A DNA stretch of 64,000 nucleotides from Heliocybe sulcata (Eukaryota; Basidiomycota; Agaricomycetes; Gloeophyllales; Gloeophyllaceae). Of the stretch, positions 48,877 through 60,424 are shown piece by piece. Numbering within the stretch: position 1 is the first letter of the stretch; the number at the start of each line of letters is the position of its first letter. A program made the translations under genes and the position numbers. The DNA is taken from positions 79,931-143,930 of the forward strand of contig ML213527.1 in the NCBI GenBank assembly GCA_004369045.1, given 5' to 3'. The notes beneath the pieces are model-generated. The model was not told the origin of the DNA. It made no database searches and saw nothing but the letters and a program-made list of their open reading frames with translations.

Positions 48877-51015
48877 TTAGACCACCTCGTCAACCTTGGA
48901 CCTGTGAATGCAAAATCCCTGATACCCAGCATAAGCCGACGTCCTAGGAACCTATACGGGAACACTCACGGGAGTGACCCATTCCTTGCAGCTGCAGCAG
49001 ACCCCCGCCCAATCATAATTCCCCAGCTTCGACCCACATTTCTTGTTAGGGCAAACGATCTTCCCCGCGAGCTGTCCCTGCTCCAGGAACGGCTCCATCC
49101 ATTTCATCTACAGTCAAACCATGAACCGCTGAAATACGTGGTTTTACACGCCCGAAGAAGACTCACTGGTTCCAAGAAATAACCAGAACACTTTGGGTTG
49201 ATCAAAATCGGCGCTGGCATCGCCGGAGCAGGCTTTGCAGCCGACTGCTGGATGGGCGTCATGCCCATACCCATCGGCGACCTCAGCGCCGCCAGCTTGG
49301 GATTCGCGAACAGCTGCGCCGCCAGATCCGATCCATGCGACAGAGGCGGAGGCTTCGGAGCTCTGCTCGAACCATCTTCTTCAGCCATAGGCGCATCAAT
49401 GTTCATCCTTCCATTCATCTCGGTCGGCGAAGTCACACTGGACTGCGGTAGAGGTTGGTTCTCCGTAATCAAAGGCAAGGCCGACTTCTTCGTCGTTGTC
49501 GAGCTTCCCCTTCTCGACATTGGCGGACGTGCACTATCGCTCAGACTACCCTCATCTTCGCCATTTGCCAGCGTCGTCATGCTCATCGAGTCCGACAAAC
49601 TTCTCGTCACGCCCTCCGGCACGTTCGCCGAGATCCTGCGCGACCGCGCCTGCGACGGAGGCGGCGTAGGCAGCAATCGCACCCCCTCCTGGGCCGCGGT
49701 CATGCTGAGTTGGTCTGATAAGCCTCGGCCGACGGCCACGCCCTCCGAAACGAGATGGGCGAGCTTCTTGGGGTGCACAGCTGCCATCGAGCCAGAGCGC
49801 GACCGCGGGAGCACGGTCATCGCGTCGGATGGCTGAGGCTGTGTACCAGACGCATCTGCCTCCGCCTCCTCGTCATCGCTGTCGTCCTCGAAGACGTCGT
49901 GGTGCTCCTCCGTCTGCGCATCTTTGGAAGACGTCATGGCCAGCCCACCCAAGAAAGCTCTGGAAACGTCGTTCGCGAGCCCGCTAGGTCTGCGCGGCGC
50001 GGTCGCGCTTGCAGAAGGTCTTCTGTCAGGCATACTCCCCGACCCTCTTCGGCCCGGTCCAGGGCGGGAAACCTGGTCTGCCATGGAGGGGCGTCTGGAA
50101 TTGGCGGGGGATAAACCCATCGGGACGGCTGGCGTGGCTGGTCCAAGCTGACCGTGGTCCATCATGTGTTCTCTGCGTGCGAGCTCCGTGCGACACATTT
50201 TGCAGCGAATACGCCGGTGCAGCCCTCCGGGAGTAGGCGGTGCGGAGTCTGAGGGAGTGGGCGGGTACCGAGCGAACATTTCAGTTTCGATCTCGCCGTC
50301 TCCGTCTACAGCATATATGAGAAGAGAAATCGTACATTACAGGAAGTGACTCACTCATCATCTCCATGACAGCTCGCTCGAGGTAGAACATACGTGTGGA
50401 CTTGTCGCGCCGAGAGACCTTGAAGGAAGCCTTGTAGAATATGTCGAGTTGTTGGAGGAAGCCATTGTTCGGTCTATAAAGAGCGTATGTGAATCCACGC
50501 GAGCTAAGAGTTTACACAGCCACATACTGCGTATTCGGACGCGCTTTTCGAATGAGTTCGAGTGCGCCTGCTGGGTCCAAGTTCCTAGCATACATCAGGT
50601 ATGCTGCTGCAATTGTAGCGCTGCGACCTGGCCAATCACACGACCACCGTTCATTCGATAGAGTAGGCGCAAGTGAATATAGGACGTACTCATTCCAGCC
50701 TGGCAATGTATCAGCATCCCTCGTCCTTTGTCCAGCTCGCCTTGAATGAAGGATATCGCAGGTACGAGATACGTAAGGACATCCGCCTCCTCCTCGTCAT
50801 CCAGGTTAATCTGATGTCTGATGAATGTCTAACTTCCCATCGGTTAATCCAGAGCCATCGGTAGGCGAAACGAAAGAGCGTACGGGGCTAATGGTTACTC
50901 TCCCCCTCATCGCTGATACTACGCTCCCAATACCCTTCTCTCTGAGCATCTGGGTATCCTTTGCGCTCGCCAGATCGCCCACCCACAAACCGGGGATCAC
51001 TTCGTCCATTGACAT
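48877..51015 (-). CDS. YVH1: Dual-specificity phosphatase Yvh1 (60S maturation)
   Basis: Yvh1 (DUSP12) releases Mrt4 from pre-60S ribosomes through its zinc domain; it also has protein phosphatase activity. It starts MSMDEVIPGLWVGDLASAKD, then GIGSVVSAMRGRVTI. The signature loop HCQAGMSRSATIAAAYLMYA has the catalytic Cys and Arg and is split by an intron within the Ser codon. Next is the segment NPNNGFLQQLDIFYKASF-like (seen in part), then CRTELARREHMMDH. The C-terminal zinc domain is CSGYFLEPMKWMEPFLEQGQ, then IVCPNKKCG or a close variant, LGNYDWAGVCCSCKEWVTP, and a last exon GFCIHRSKVDEVV. Between them lies a Ser/Pro-rich insertion of about 260 residues, making the protein much longer than yeast Yvh1. 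Confidence 0.9.
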
Positions 51016-51622
51016 CTTGCGGGGATTTAGCGCGGGGTATAGACTATTCGAAGACGGGTATTGCAGTCACTGTGATGTTTGTCGATGGCGACGACTGCAG
51101 ACGGGAGAATGTAATGGTTGAAGTCAAAGAGTAATTTTTGTCCTTATAACATACGGTACATGAAGAGGAGAAGAAGAGATGCTTCGGTTCGGATCCAAGC
51201 GCTACTGAGTTGTGGCGTCGATATATCCTTACCCCGCAATCGGGTCTGGGCAGTCATGCATTTGGAATCCCATGCATAGGAGGCTATTCATTCTTCTGAA
51301 TCCGACACGCAGGCACAAACCATCTTGGGCACACGTGAGATGTCTCGTAGGCTAGCTGAGGCATCGATATGAGAATGTTAGACCTCACACATGAGGTACG
51401 GTAGTGTTCGCAGGCGGATAAGTCTGGCGTTAATAATGAATTCGGACGAGTCACATCAAATAATCGATTGTCTGCTCGCCTACGAGCCATTTGATGGCCG
51501 ACGGATAATGATAATAATAACCGAGAAGAAACTATAGGCTGTGCTGTTGGCAGATAATGGGTGTCGGAAAGCTGAGCACGCTGTTCTTGCTCTGGATCAG
51601 GCACGGCCTGAATGAAGGCAAC
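51016..51622. other. Intergenic region
   Basis: About 600 bp between the YVH1 start and the end of RTA1 copy 2. No gene is supported. Confidence 0.45.
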
Positions 51623-53005
51623 CTACATTGTGCGGAGTTCAACGTGCCCTTCAGCATCCGGGTTAGGCACAGATGCACCCAGAAGGAAGCCGGGGTGCAG
51701 GACGTTGAGCGTAAGAGCGGCGAGGACAACCATGGCACCGTCCATGCCGTCTATACAAAAACAAATAATCAATACCAGTAAAGAGTGGCATTGGACAATA
51801 GAGCACACCGAAGTAGCTCTGGACACGGATGATCTGGCCCTTCCAGCCATTGGCTAGCTCAACTGTCCGGTACACTGCTCTGACGACGATGAATCTCAAC
51901 AATCCGCAGGCTTTTGAATGCCTACAACTCACCTCACGTATAAAAACAAGGTACTCAGGACTATGCTGATGATAATCAAGGACATCCGCCAATCATCGCG
52001 TCCCCGTGCCGAAAATGTAACACCTGAATCCAGCTTCGCTGTGGCGACGCGACCCATGGGGCGGTCGAGATAGTACCTGAGGAGAAACTCGGTTGCGAGT
52101 ATCATGAAGATAGACATTGCGCCTAGCTGGAAGGCGATACCAGCGAGTAGAAGGTGACTGCCCTGTATCCATAGATTAGCAGATATAGAATCGGCGGTGC
52201 ACAGAAGCAGCAATATACCAGGTTGATACTGTTCTCCGTGGTCCCCGACGCAGCACCTCCACCAGCTGCCTGCAAAAGCAGGGCTATCACATCCTACGAT
52301 ATCGTTGTAAATAAAAACTACAATCACTGTAAGATTTCCAAATGGACTCAGGCAAGACACAAAGATGATAGAGTCTGTAAATATGAGCTCCGCGAGTGCC
52401 GTGAAGTCACCAAAACTTTTGCAATCACTTACACCATCGAGGACTCAGCCTGCTGTACTGCGGCCCAAGCCTGTCAATGGTTCTCCCAAGAATAATAAAT
52501 ATAGCTGCAAGCAGGGGCGTAGGCGCAATAACGAGCGAAACGAGCCTGACAAGGAAAGGCACAAGATCAGCCGGACCATATTCGCTTGCTCAAAACATGT
52601 CAGACGTACTGCATCTTAAATGGCACATCCAGCAGCACATTATGATTTGACCACAGCCGTCCAGTCCAGCTGACCACCTCCCCAGCAGCGCCGGCGACGA
52701 TGGTAGGGAAAAGCCAATACATCTGGTAGTAGCCAGCCTGCAGGACATGAACAGCTGTACCCCTTGTTAACGAGCGCACGTCGGGTAATATAGCCTATGC
52801 AGGTACGCACCTCCGGAGATACCAAACAAGATGATGAAGAGTATACAGATCCATTCTGTGGGGAGGTAGTGGTATCGCGAGAGCTCGCCCACCAGGGAGG
52901 GGGTGAGCCCAGCAGTACTAGTTAGAGCTGTAGCGAGTAAGATGGCAATCTCGAAAAAGATAGTGAGAGCAAATACCAACCTGAAGCAAAGCTTTGGGAA
53001 GACAT
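51623..53005 (-). CDS. RTA1-family membrane protein, copy 2
   Basis: Second RTA1-like lipid-translocating/resistance protein. The start at 53005 is chosen because MSSQSFAS splices (GTTGGT to CTACAG) in phase into ALTSTAGLTPSLVGELSRYH, then YLPTEWICILFIILFGISG, which aligns with YIPTQWITILFLVLFGISG of copy 1. Further segments are LFPTIVAGAAGEVVSWTGRL, LGRTIDRLGPQYSRLSPRW (in part), HLLLAGIAFQLGAMSIFMIL, RMSLIIISIVLSTLFLYVR, SVYRTVELANGWKGQI and DGAMVVLAALTLNVLHPGFL. It ends GHVELRTM. Same exon style as copy 1 but clearly diverged. Substrate unknown. Confidence 0.85.
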
Positions 53006-53391
53006 ACAAACACAGGCAATAGGTTATGGGAACCCAGGCGACAGTCCTGGCATTTTATACTGACGAGGACGTCCCCCTCGGCTAATTGACACCATATGCT
53101 TGAGCCAATGAGACTGGCACATCTCTGTATAGGATTGGTTAGAACGCGTGTTGGGTCTTCGCCGCAGTGTAGCCAGGAAAGAATCTTAACGCTTACGAGG
53201 ACAATCTTACATGTAGCCCAGGAAGATGTGTTGTTTGCAGTTATTTGACATGCCACTGTGGCTGGTACTGAGGTTACTCAATATCGAAATGATTTATAGA
53301 CAGAATAGGATGCATTCGGGTAGCTGCGGTGTCAAAGACTGAGCACAGTGAACGACAGCACGAGGTCACGCTGCTGCGGGAAGAATTTGCG
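53006..53391. other. Intergenic region
   Basis: 386 bp between the RTA1 copy 2 start and the F-box gene stop. No gene. Confidence 0.45.
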
Positions 53392-55109
53392 TTAGCTCAA
53401 CATCAGGTAATACGCGACGAGCACTGTAACAGCACTCACATCCACAACAATCAAATTATCCTCGCTGACCATAACACTAATAGCCCTCGCCTGGACAAAA
53501 ACATCCTCCATCCCCTCTATCGCCAATACATCTGACCGGTACATCCTATACCTGTCATCCACCGGCCGCCTTACGGTACTCGAACCCTGTAGGTGGGCAA
53601 AGTCGCGCACTTCCGCAATCCGAGAAATGTCTGGGAAATCATTCAGCCTCTCAGTCCACAGCCTCGCGTACTTGCTGCCATGCACATCGCAGGGCACGAA
53701 CGGCGAGTCCTCGGTGGCGAGTGCCTGAGCAGCGGTCTGATGGCCCCAATGCTCCCATGAGAATAGCTTGCCCTTGCCCTCCAGAGCTTGCGAAAGGCCG
53801 GATAATAAGACATCCATGGGGATAAAGTGCAGCATGATATCACAGTGCGTCGAATCCGCGCGTCCGAGGTCGAGCGGTCTACGCGAAACAGCCAACACCC
53901 GGCTGCGCTCTGACGAAACAAAGGGAGGAGCAGGAGAGCGAGCCTGCGAGGAAGCAGAGAACGGGTCGTGCAGGAAATGCAGCTGCGCGGGGCCTGCACC
54001 AGGGCCCTCGGCCGGTGTGAAGGCGAATGCGCATATGTAATTGTTTCCAGTCCATAGCATGTTTGGTCTCGATACGCCAATGACATTGAAGATGTTGTAG
54101 ACTTCCAATCGCATGCTATGGCCCTTGCTGATGCCAAGAAGAATATACTGTTCGGATAAGAATGTGAATGCGTCGATAGCATTGCCTTCTGGCGAGCGTA
54201 TGTTCTGGAAGAGGTGCTCAGTTCACATAGCAGCGACACTTTACCAGTACCTACCAGGAGGAGTTCACCAGTTTTCCAATTGTATATGAATATCTCAAAG
54301 TCGAGATGAGTGTCCTCCAACCATGATAAATAATCGAGAGCGAAACCGATATGGTCACCACATGCCACCAAATGATTGTAGCAGCACTCTGGAGTGTGGC
54401 TGTGCGGGTGGGGGAGACGAATCTCAGGGCTGACAGCCTCGGGGTGAGGACTACCAGTAGAGAGGGACCGCACGTGCACTGTGCAGGGTGTAGTAAGGTT
54501 TCTAGCCGACACAGCGTCAGCTCAGCCCAACACTCGCAGGGAACAAGTATCGCAAACACACTCTGGATCTTCCACAAGCAGCAACAGGTCCTGCGACGGA
54601 ACCATCGTCAGATACTTTATAATGAACCCCACATCACGAATGTGCCACCGACGCGCGGGTATACCACGAGCACGTCCGGGGAGCTGGTTGAATATAATTC
54701 CTCGAGAACCATCGCTACGAGCGAGCATGCCTCCGGATAATTGCCAGGCATCATCGGCTGGTGCTTTCAACCTATGTGAGGTTCCACTCGTGTCGAAGGT
54801 CATGGTTTTCCATGCCGCTGTATGTTCCTCTAGACGCCGCAGGCGCTCTGAGATTCCCATGCCACTGTGCGGACAGTCCTCCATTCCAGAGTACCTCAGC
54901 AATACATTGTACTGAAGAGCCACGGAGTTGTCGATGAGATTCTTGAAGAACCGCGATACCTAGAAACGCGGGGACAATGAACTTCATTCCGAGGATAGCG
55001 AGGCATGTCGTACCCTTCGCAGCAAACACAGAATAGGATATTCCAGGCTGCCGAGAACCAGTTGCAAAAGTTCTGCAGGTAAAGAGAGTAGTCTCCCGGG
55101 TGCGGCCAT
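53392..55109 (-). CDS. F-box protein (agaricomycete type)
   Basis: Predicted SCF substrate receptor. The start MAAPGRLLSLPAELLQLVLG and EYPILCLLRR are joined by a 54-nt intron (GTACGA to TTTCTAG) to VSRFFKNLIDNSVALQYNVL, which together form the F-box. The next segment, LRYSGMEDCPHSGMGISERL, and EEHTAAWKTM are typical of the large agaricomycete F-box family (ALQYxxELxxAGM...ERLxxLxxxxxAW). The remaining roughly 350 residues include HLVACGDHIGFALDYLSWLE, EIFIYNWKTGELLL, PMDVLLSGLSQAL and MYRSDVLAIEGMEDVFV, a probable beta-propeller-like region. It shares a 118-bp divergent promoter with the DnaJ gene. Role unknown. Confidence 0.75.
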
Positions 55110-55227
55110 AATTTGTGCAGATCAAGGAGGAGGAGAAAGGACGCGTCCGAATCTTGAGAATGGCTCCTCTTTCACACGCTACAACCTGTGCGTTGACTGC
55201 GATCCAAGTCCCCCACCTGCAGACACT
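55110..55227. promoter_or_regulatory. Bidirectional promoter between F-box and DnaJ genes
   Basis: 118 bp between divergent ATG codons; it must hold both core promoters. No TATA box is seen. Confidence 0.55.
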
Positions 55228-56581
55228 ATGGCGCCCTCTGTCGACGAAGAGATCGACCCCTACGAGCTCGTTGGAGTCACTGTTGACGCAACCGAGGCGG
55301 AGATACGGAAGGCGTATCGCCAGAAGTCTCTGAAAGTCCATCCTGACCGGGTGCGTCCGCTGCTCGACTGCCAGAGTCCGGCTAATTCAGGTCAGCTTGT
55401 GTATAATCGTATAGAACCCCGACCTACCTGATGCTAGTGAGTTATCACAACATTGTCCAACATCCCGGTCCCTCAAAGCTACCCTACGGTACAGCCAAAA
55501 AATTCCATGAACTCACGCAAGCCTACGAGCTCCTGCTCGACCCCCTCCGGCGCATGGCCGTCGACGCAAAGCAGCGCCTCAAAGCTGCCAGGAAAGAGCG
55601 CTACTCCGCGTACGACAGCAAACGCAAGGCGATGGTCGAGGACCTCGAGGAGCGCGAGCGCGCGTTCAAGAAAGCTAGGGTGGAGAAGGAGCAGGAGGAG
55701 GTCCGGCGGTGGAGAGAGAACGAGCGGATCATGGACGAGGGCAGGCGCATGAGGGAAGAAAGGGCGAAAGAGGCGGAGAGGAGGGAGCGGGAGGCGTTGA
55801 AGAGGGCGGAGAAGGATGTAGCTGATGGGGATGCTCCGCCGGCGCTAGGTGCGTACCATGCTTCAGATGTCTTACCATCAGAGTTGACGATATCCTCAGG
55901 CGCATTGGACACTACAGTGAAACTAAAGTACCCTCTCTCTAAGCACCCGAATCTCACTACCCCAGATGCCCTCTCCGCCCTTCTAGCACCTTTTGGACCT
56001 GCAGATGCCGCCTCCATCGTCCTCTCCATGAAACCGTCCAAGAAACACCCCAACAAACCGCCCAAGTTTGCCACTGCCTTGGTGCCATTCAAACAGATAG
56101 GAGACGCGTTCGGCGCCGTGTGCGCGAGCGGGCGGAAAGAGCGAGGGCTCGGAGACGTGGAGGTTACGTGGGCGGAAGGGAAGGAGCCGGAGATCCTGGG
56201 TTGGCTGAAGAAGATGGGGAAGCTAGGTGGAGTCGAGAAGCTTGAGAAGACCGCCAGGCAAGAGCCTGCGCCGTCTGTATCTGGCGGGGAGAAGGCAGCA
56301 AATCCGCAGGAACGGCCTGCTGCCAATCCCTCGACGCCATTTTCCTCGTTCCCTTCCTCATTTGTGAGTGCCATATTATAGTGCTCGTCAGGGAATGGGA
56401 GGTGCTAACGACATGTCACTGTTTGTTGTTGCAGCCGACATCGCTCCCGGATACTGCCCAACCTCCCAAAACGCCGGACGTGCCAGGTCTGGACTTTGAG
56501 TCGATCACGCTCATGCGGATGCGCCAAGCAGAGCGGGAGAGACTAGAAAGAGAGATACGCGAACGGGAGGAAAAAGAATAG
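55228..56581 (+). CDS. J-domain protein of Cwc23/DNAJC17 type (spliceosome-linked)
   Basis: Hsp70 co-chaperone. The family (yeast Cwc23, Schizosaccharomyces Cwf23, human DNAJC17) associates with the spliceosome. It starts MAPSVDEEIDPYELVGVTVD. The J domain contains AYRQKSLKVHPDR with the HPD triad. It then crosses a 22-nt micro-exon (55415-55436, NPDLPDA) into TKKFHELTQAYELLLDPLRR. A long charged coiled coil follows (VEDLEERERAFKKARVEKEQ to AEKDVADGDAPPALG). Next is an RRM-like domain (TVKLKYPLSKHPNLTTPDAL, FKQIGDAFGAV, EVTWAEGKEPEI) and a tail ending with DFESITLMRMRQAERERLE. Domain order and length, about 390 residues, match the family. Confidence 0.87.
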
Positions 56582-56653
56582 GCATTGCTATGTATGTGTA
56601 TCGTCCCGACGCACTCTTCTACTTGCTCTTAGGCTGAACTGCGGGTCCTTAAG

Positions 56654-57222
56654 TTATATGCTTGATCTACCCCTGCCTTTATCCTGTCCAATCTCCGTCG
56701 CCGTCTTGGGAGTAAACGCGAAGACCCATTTGTACGGCCCTGGCGTGACTGTGGCGTGTCCCCATTTGAGCTTCAGGTCCTGGCCGATCTCCCACTTCTT
56801 GGTATCTGAAGGCGGTCAGTGGGGGTCAGCGCGGAGGCATTTCAGCGAGGCCTACCTGCTCTGAGGGTATATGCGGGTGCATCGAATTCGATAGAGACTG
56901 GCCTTGAGAGGGGGGGCTGTAGAGCGATGAGACGCAGGATCAACTCCTGCTTCGCAAATGGTTTATAAGGACGACAGGTAATGCCTGCTAGCATAGTCGT
57001 GACGGACGCTTATCTCGTCCTGAGCAAGGTAAAAGGCAGCAAGAAGATCTACCGTCGCTTCTCTGGGCACTGGTCAGCCATTATGCGAGAACGAGAATGC
57101 GGTGCATGGGCTTACCTGGCGGGTCTGATGCATACCTGGACTACAGTGCCATCTCCAGAGTCTGGGGACGGCAGGAAAAGAAGGGTAGCTTGGTCGAGGG
57201 GGATGAGGATGGGCGGGGGCAT
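56654..57222 (-). CDS. Hypothetical protein, two or three exons
   Basis: A plausible minus-strand gene. It opens MPPPILIPLDQATLLFLPSP then DSGDGTVVQ. The later exons are clearer: YKPFAKQELILRLIALQPPL, SRPVSIEFDAPAYTLRA, an intron of about 55 nt, and DTKKWEIGQDLKLKWGHATV, TPGPYKWVFAFTPKTATEIG, ending GRGRSSI at 56654. The join between the first and second parts is not certain. No family is recognised; the Trp/Lys pattern suggests a small beta-rich fold. Convergent with the DnaJ gene. Confidence 0.4.
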
Positions 57223-58953
57223 GGCGGGTTAAACATGTGGTGCTTGCACATAGCTCTACTTATACGTATTCCCCTTGTCTTCTATAGTGAGTCCTCGAGT
57301 GTCAGGACTGGCGAATCCCGAACGACATGTTTCTTCGCCTCAAGTCAGAAGACTAGTATTAATTGTCGGATAGTCGTCAGACTACAGTGTCCAGCGGATG
57401 ATACGAGGGCGGAAGTCATGCGTTATCCTGGACGCGTCTCAAGGTCATGTGCTTGTTTATGTCACGGTCACGCCAGCAGGAGTCTGCTCCCGACACTACT
57501 AACCGTTACACACGAACGCGTTAAAACTATGTGTATATGCTACCCGTGGAAGCTCTGTAACGGGATTTGGAGGCCCTGATGTCGACACAAACGGTATGAG
57601 CGCACTTCCTGCCATCCTGCGAATGTGCTGACCATAGGTGGATTCTGTTTTCAGGTGTCTCAGTTCCTAGATGATACGGTCGACAACGCAGCTACTGTCC
57701 AATACAGCGCTTTCCGGTGCAATGGATGGTCTTGCTATCCAGAGCCGAGTACTTTGTATCTGCAGCCAGGAAGATTGCATCTTCGGGTGAGATTGCCAGT
57801 CTGTTTCTGCTACAAGATGCTAACTGACAAATACTAATGCATGGCAGTTTACCGCAATGATATATACCTCGCGCTCAGACGACAGGCGCACTCAGACGAC
57901 AGGAAACGCTCGACAATGATCATTGCAGATTCCTAGTAGTATGGCTGCCGGCTGCATCAGTTGATATCCGCGCCCGCGTTACTTCGGCTCAGACTCAATT
58001 GTAGCACAATATCCGTCAGACGTGCTTCTTTTGGTCGTCTCTGACTTATTATAGCATACTTGGACTCCGCTATCCCTCTCATGGTCCGCTATTACTCTTA
58101 TGGTCTAATTCCAGTCTCGCCTTCGCGTCAAAGTCAAACTTCGGGGGTTGGACAGGGCTACATCTGTTATATGGAAGTTGATACAGCTCCAGGTTCTTAA
58201 ACATATAACAGTCAGTTGAGGAAGATTTGCTTATGCACGTTGCCCAGATTCAGGCATCTTGATCGTCAATCTTCATGTACGCTTGAAGCCTTCATAACTA
58301 GAGGCAGTGAGGTGTACAGCACTCGGTGCTCTGGCGCTCCGATGCTGCGGACATCAACGGAGTGGTCTTCCCGATGCTGAGGGCCGCGAGTCAGCACTCA
58401 GCGGTGAAGCGAGTAAGCCCCCGGTACTAGAATACCCTCAGTACAGCATCATCTAGCACTGACGGCCCATATCCCAAGGCATATACTCCTATCTCGTGAG
58501 TTCCCGTCACGAGAACTACGTGGTTAACAACTCACGTAGTACCTGTCCATGTGTGCCCGCAAAACAGGCATCGACGTTCTAAATGGTCTATGAGGCTGCT
58601 GCCTTATGATCTAAGCGCAACATACTACGTCTTTAGGCGCCCACCAATGTGACTGCAGTTGGATCTAATCAGTCTCGACAACCACACTGGATTTCGACGA
58701 TACCGCCACCTGGGGAGAGCGGGGTTCGTCCTCCGACCTGTACCCCGCGCCTCGCTATGCCGAACTCACGATTGCTGCACTTAGGAGGCCGTGGCTGAAT
58801 ATCATACTATCGTTAGCTGCTAATCGGTGCTTTCCAGGTAGTCATCGAAGTTGTATAAAGGCAGCCGCGGATTATGGCGGACAACATCACTTACCCTCCT
58901 CAGTTCGCATAAAGTCGCAAGAGTTCTTCTCACTTTCCTCGTGGACGATTATC
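57223..58953. other. Gene-poor interval left of the kinase-like gene
   Basis: No complete gene. A short plus-strand piece at about 57650-57790 (FLDDTVDNAATVQYSAF) resembles the start of the agaricomycete membrane proteins that open with a DDTD..IQYS motif, but nothing continues it. 57395-57475 resembles 61045-61110 (GGATGATACGA, GTTATCCT, CTCAAGGTCATGTGC, GTCACGGTCAC). Confidence 0.35.
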
Positions 58954-60037
58954 ATGCAAGACGCACCTGCTGGAACCCTACGGACTATTCCAGGACCTCA
59001 TGGATGCATTCATGTCTCTCATACGGGGACCGGTGCTCCAGTGAGCTTTCTGTCCTATGAAGTCTCGGTGCAAAAGACTAATAGCCCAGAATCAAAGCTC
59101 GCCATGAAGCGATTCAATGCAGTTGGCAACGAGTTCCTTCATCATCGTGCGCTGGAGGTATGCCATGCTCCCAATAGTACCTGTTGCCAGTACAATGAAC
59201 TACATTGACAGGTCTCTCAAGCCGTCTACCGATGGCAAGCTGTCGCTGCTCGACAGCACCCCAACATCTACCCCGTATATGGGATTCGCAATCGTGACTC
59301 GGTCTCCTTTGCGATCGATATGCCGTACTCCGCCGAGGGCAATCTTATGAATTACATTACGAACAATCCTCAGACCGCAAGGTTGGCTTTGGTACGTACC
59401 ACCTTATACTTGGGCGATAATGTAACGGAGCTCTCCTCCATCTTAGGTGGAGCAAATAGCCACTGGATTGGAGTATCTGCACAGGAACGGATTGGTTCAC
59501 GGTAATCTCAAGCCGGTTTGTACAATGCTCTTGACCATGCCACTAGAAAGCTGAATTTGTGGGTTCGTGGTAGAGCAATGTTCTTATGGAGCAGGAAAGG
59601 GCCAAGCTCACCGACATCGGTATTACAGCAGCCCTTCAACTCGAAGACCTCCGCAATCCCCGCAAGACGGTACAGCTCCCCAGCGACTGGATGTACAATG
59701 CCGCGGACGAAATCTTGCGGATTGATTTAAATGACCCTATGCCGGTCATGCAAGGCCGAGACGTATACGCTTTTGCTCATACCGTCTACGAAGTAAGTCT
59801 CCATATGTGTTCTGATGACCCTCCCTTTAATTATCCTCCTGGTAGCTTTACACTGGCAGAACGTATCTGAGACGCAGTCTGCCACTCGCAAGGAGGATAA
59901 CGGCTGTCGAAGCTGGGATGGCACAGGCACAGAGACCCCCTCAAATTCCCGACAAGTTGTGGAAAGTCTTGCAGCACTGCTGGGCGTGGGATACTACTAT
60001 GGATAGAGTAGTAGGAATGCTGCGACACTTGAATTAG
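58954..60037 (+). CDS. Protein-kinase-like protein lacking the catalytic Asp (pseudokinase)
   Basis: Kinase fold of the agaricomycete tyrosine-kinase-like group. It starts MQDAPAGTLRTIPGPHGCIH. The Lys of the ATP pocket is in KLAMKRF, and a helix region VYRWQAVAARQHPNIYPVYG follows. Exon 3 begins VEQIATGLEYLHRNGLVHGN then LKP, so the catalytic loop reads HGN where HRD or HGD is expected. The metal-binding motif reads TDIGIT instead of DFG. APE-like sequence DWMYNAADEIL, then GRDVYAFAHTVYELYTGRTY and the last exon, ending TTMDRVVGMLRHLN, complete a C-lobe. Five exons with good splice sites. The fold seems whole, but phosphotransfer is doubtful. It may act as a scaffold or be in decay. Confidence 0.75.
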
Positions 60038-60284
60038 GACGAGACGGAAGAATAGTAATGTCAAATTTGCTGGATATTTCTTGGCTTGTGCACCTCCTCC
60101 GACTTATCGATTGTATTCATTTCCTGTCATGTTCGCGACACCTTCCGCGGCCCACGACCGTATGAATAGTTTGATTTCGCCCGAGCAGCTCTGGTTATTG
60201 CTTAGCATAGATAGGCTTTAGAATCCGCTCAGCATTGCGAGACGCTCTGCGGCGGGGTGGGAAGCATACACACATGTGTCAGGA

Positions 60285-60345
60285 TGCGGTGCATATAGGA
60301 GCGAGTTTGCATCCTGACATATATAATCTTGCCTACCTGGATTCC
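60285..60345 (+). promoter_or_regulatory. Duplicated promoter module, copy 1
   Basis: CAGGATGCGGTGCATATAGG then GCGAGTTTGCATCCTGACAT and ATATAAT. AGGATGC and GCATCCT form an inverted repeat just before a TATA-like ATATATAAT. The same module lies upstream of the HNH gene at 61120-61175. Confidence 0.5.
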
Positions 60346-60424
60346 ACCATACGCACGCCCACTTGGCTTTCATGCACAGCATAAACCGATAAAATGTGTC
60401 GCATGCAGTTTTCGGGGTTGTATG

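Noticed and set aside
54772-55341. 189-residue minus-strand frame spanning the DnaJ start
   Set aside because: It crosses the divergent promoter and reads through the F-box gene intron; the spliced F-box model explains the region better.
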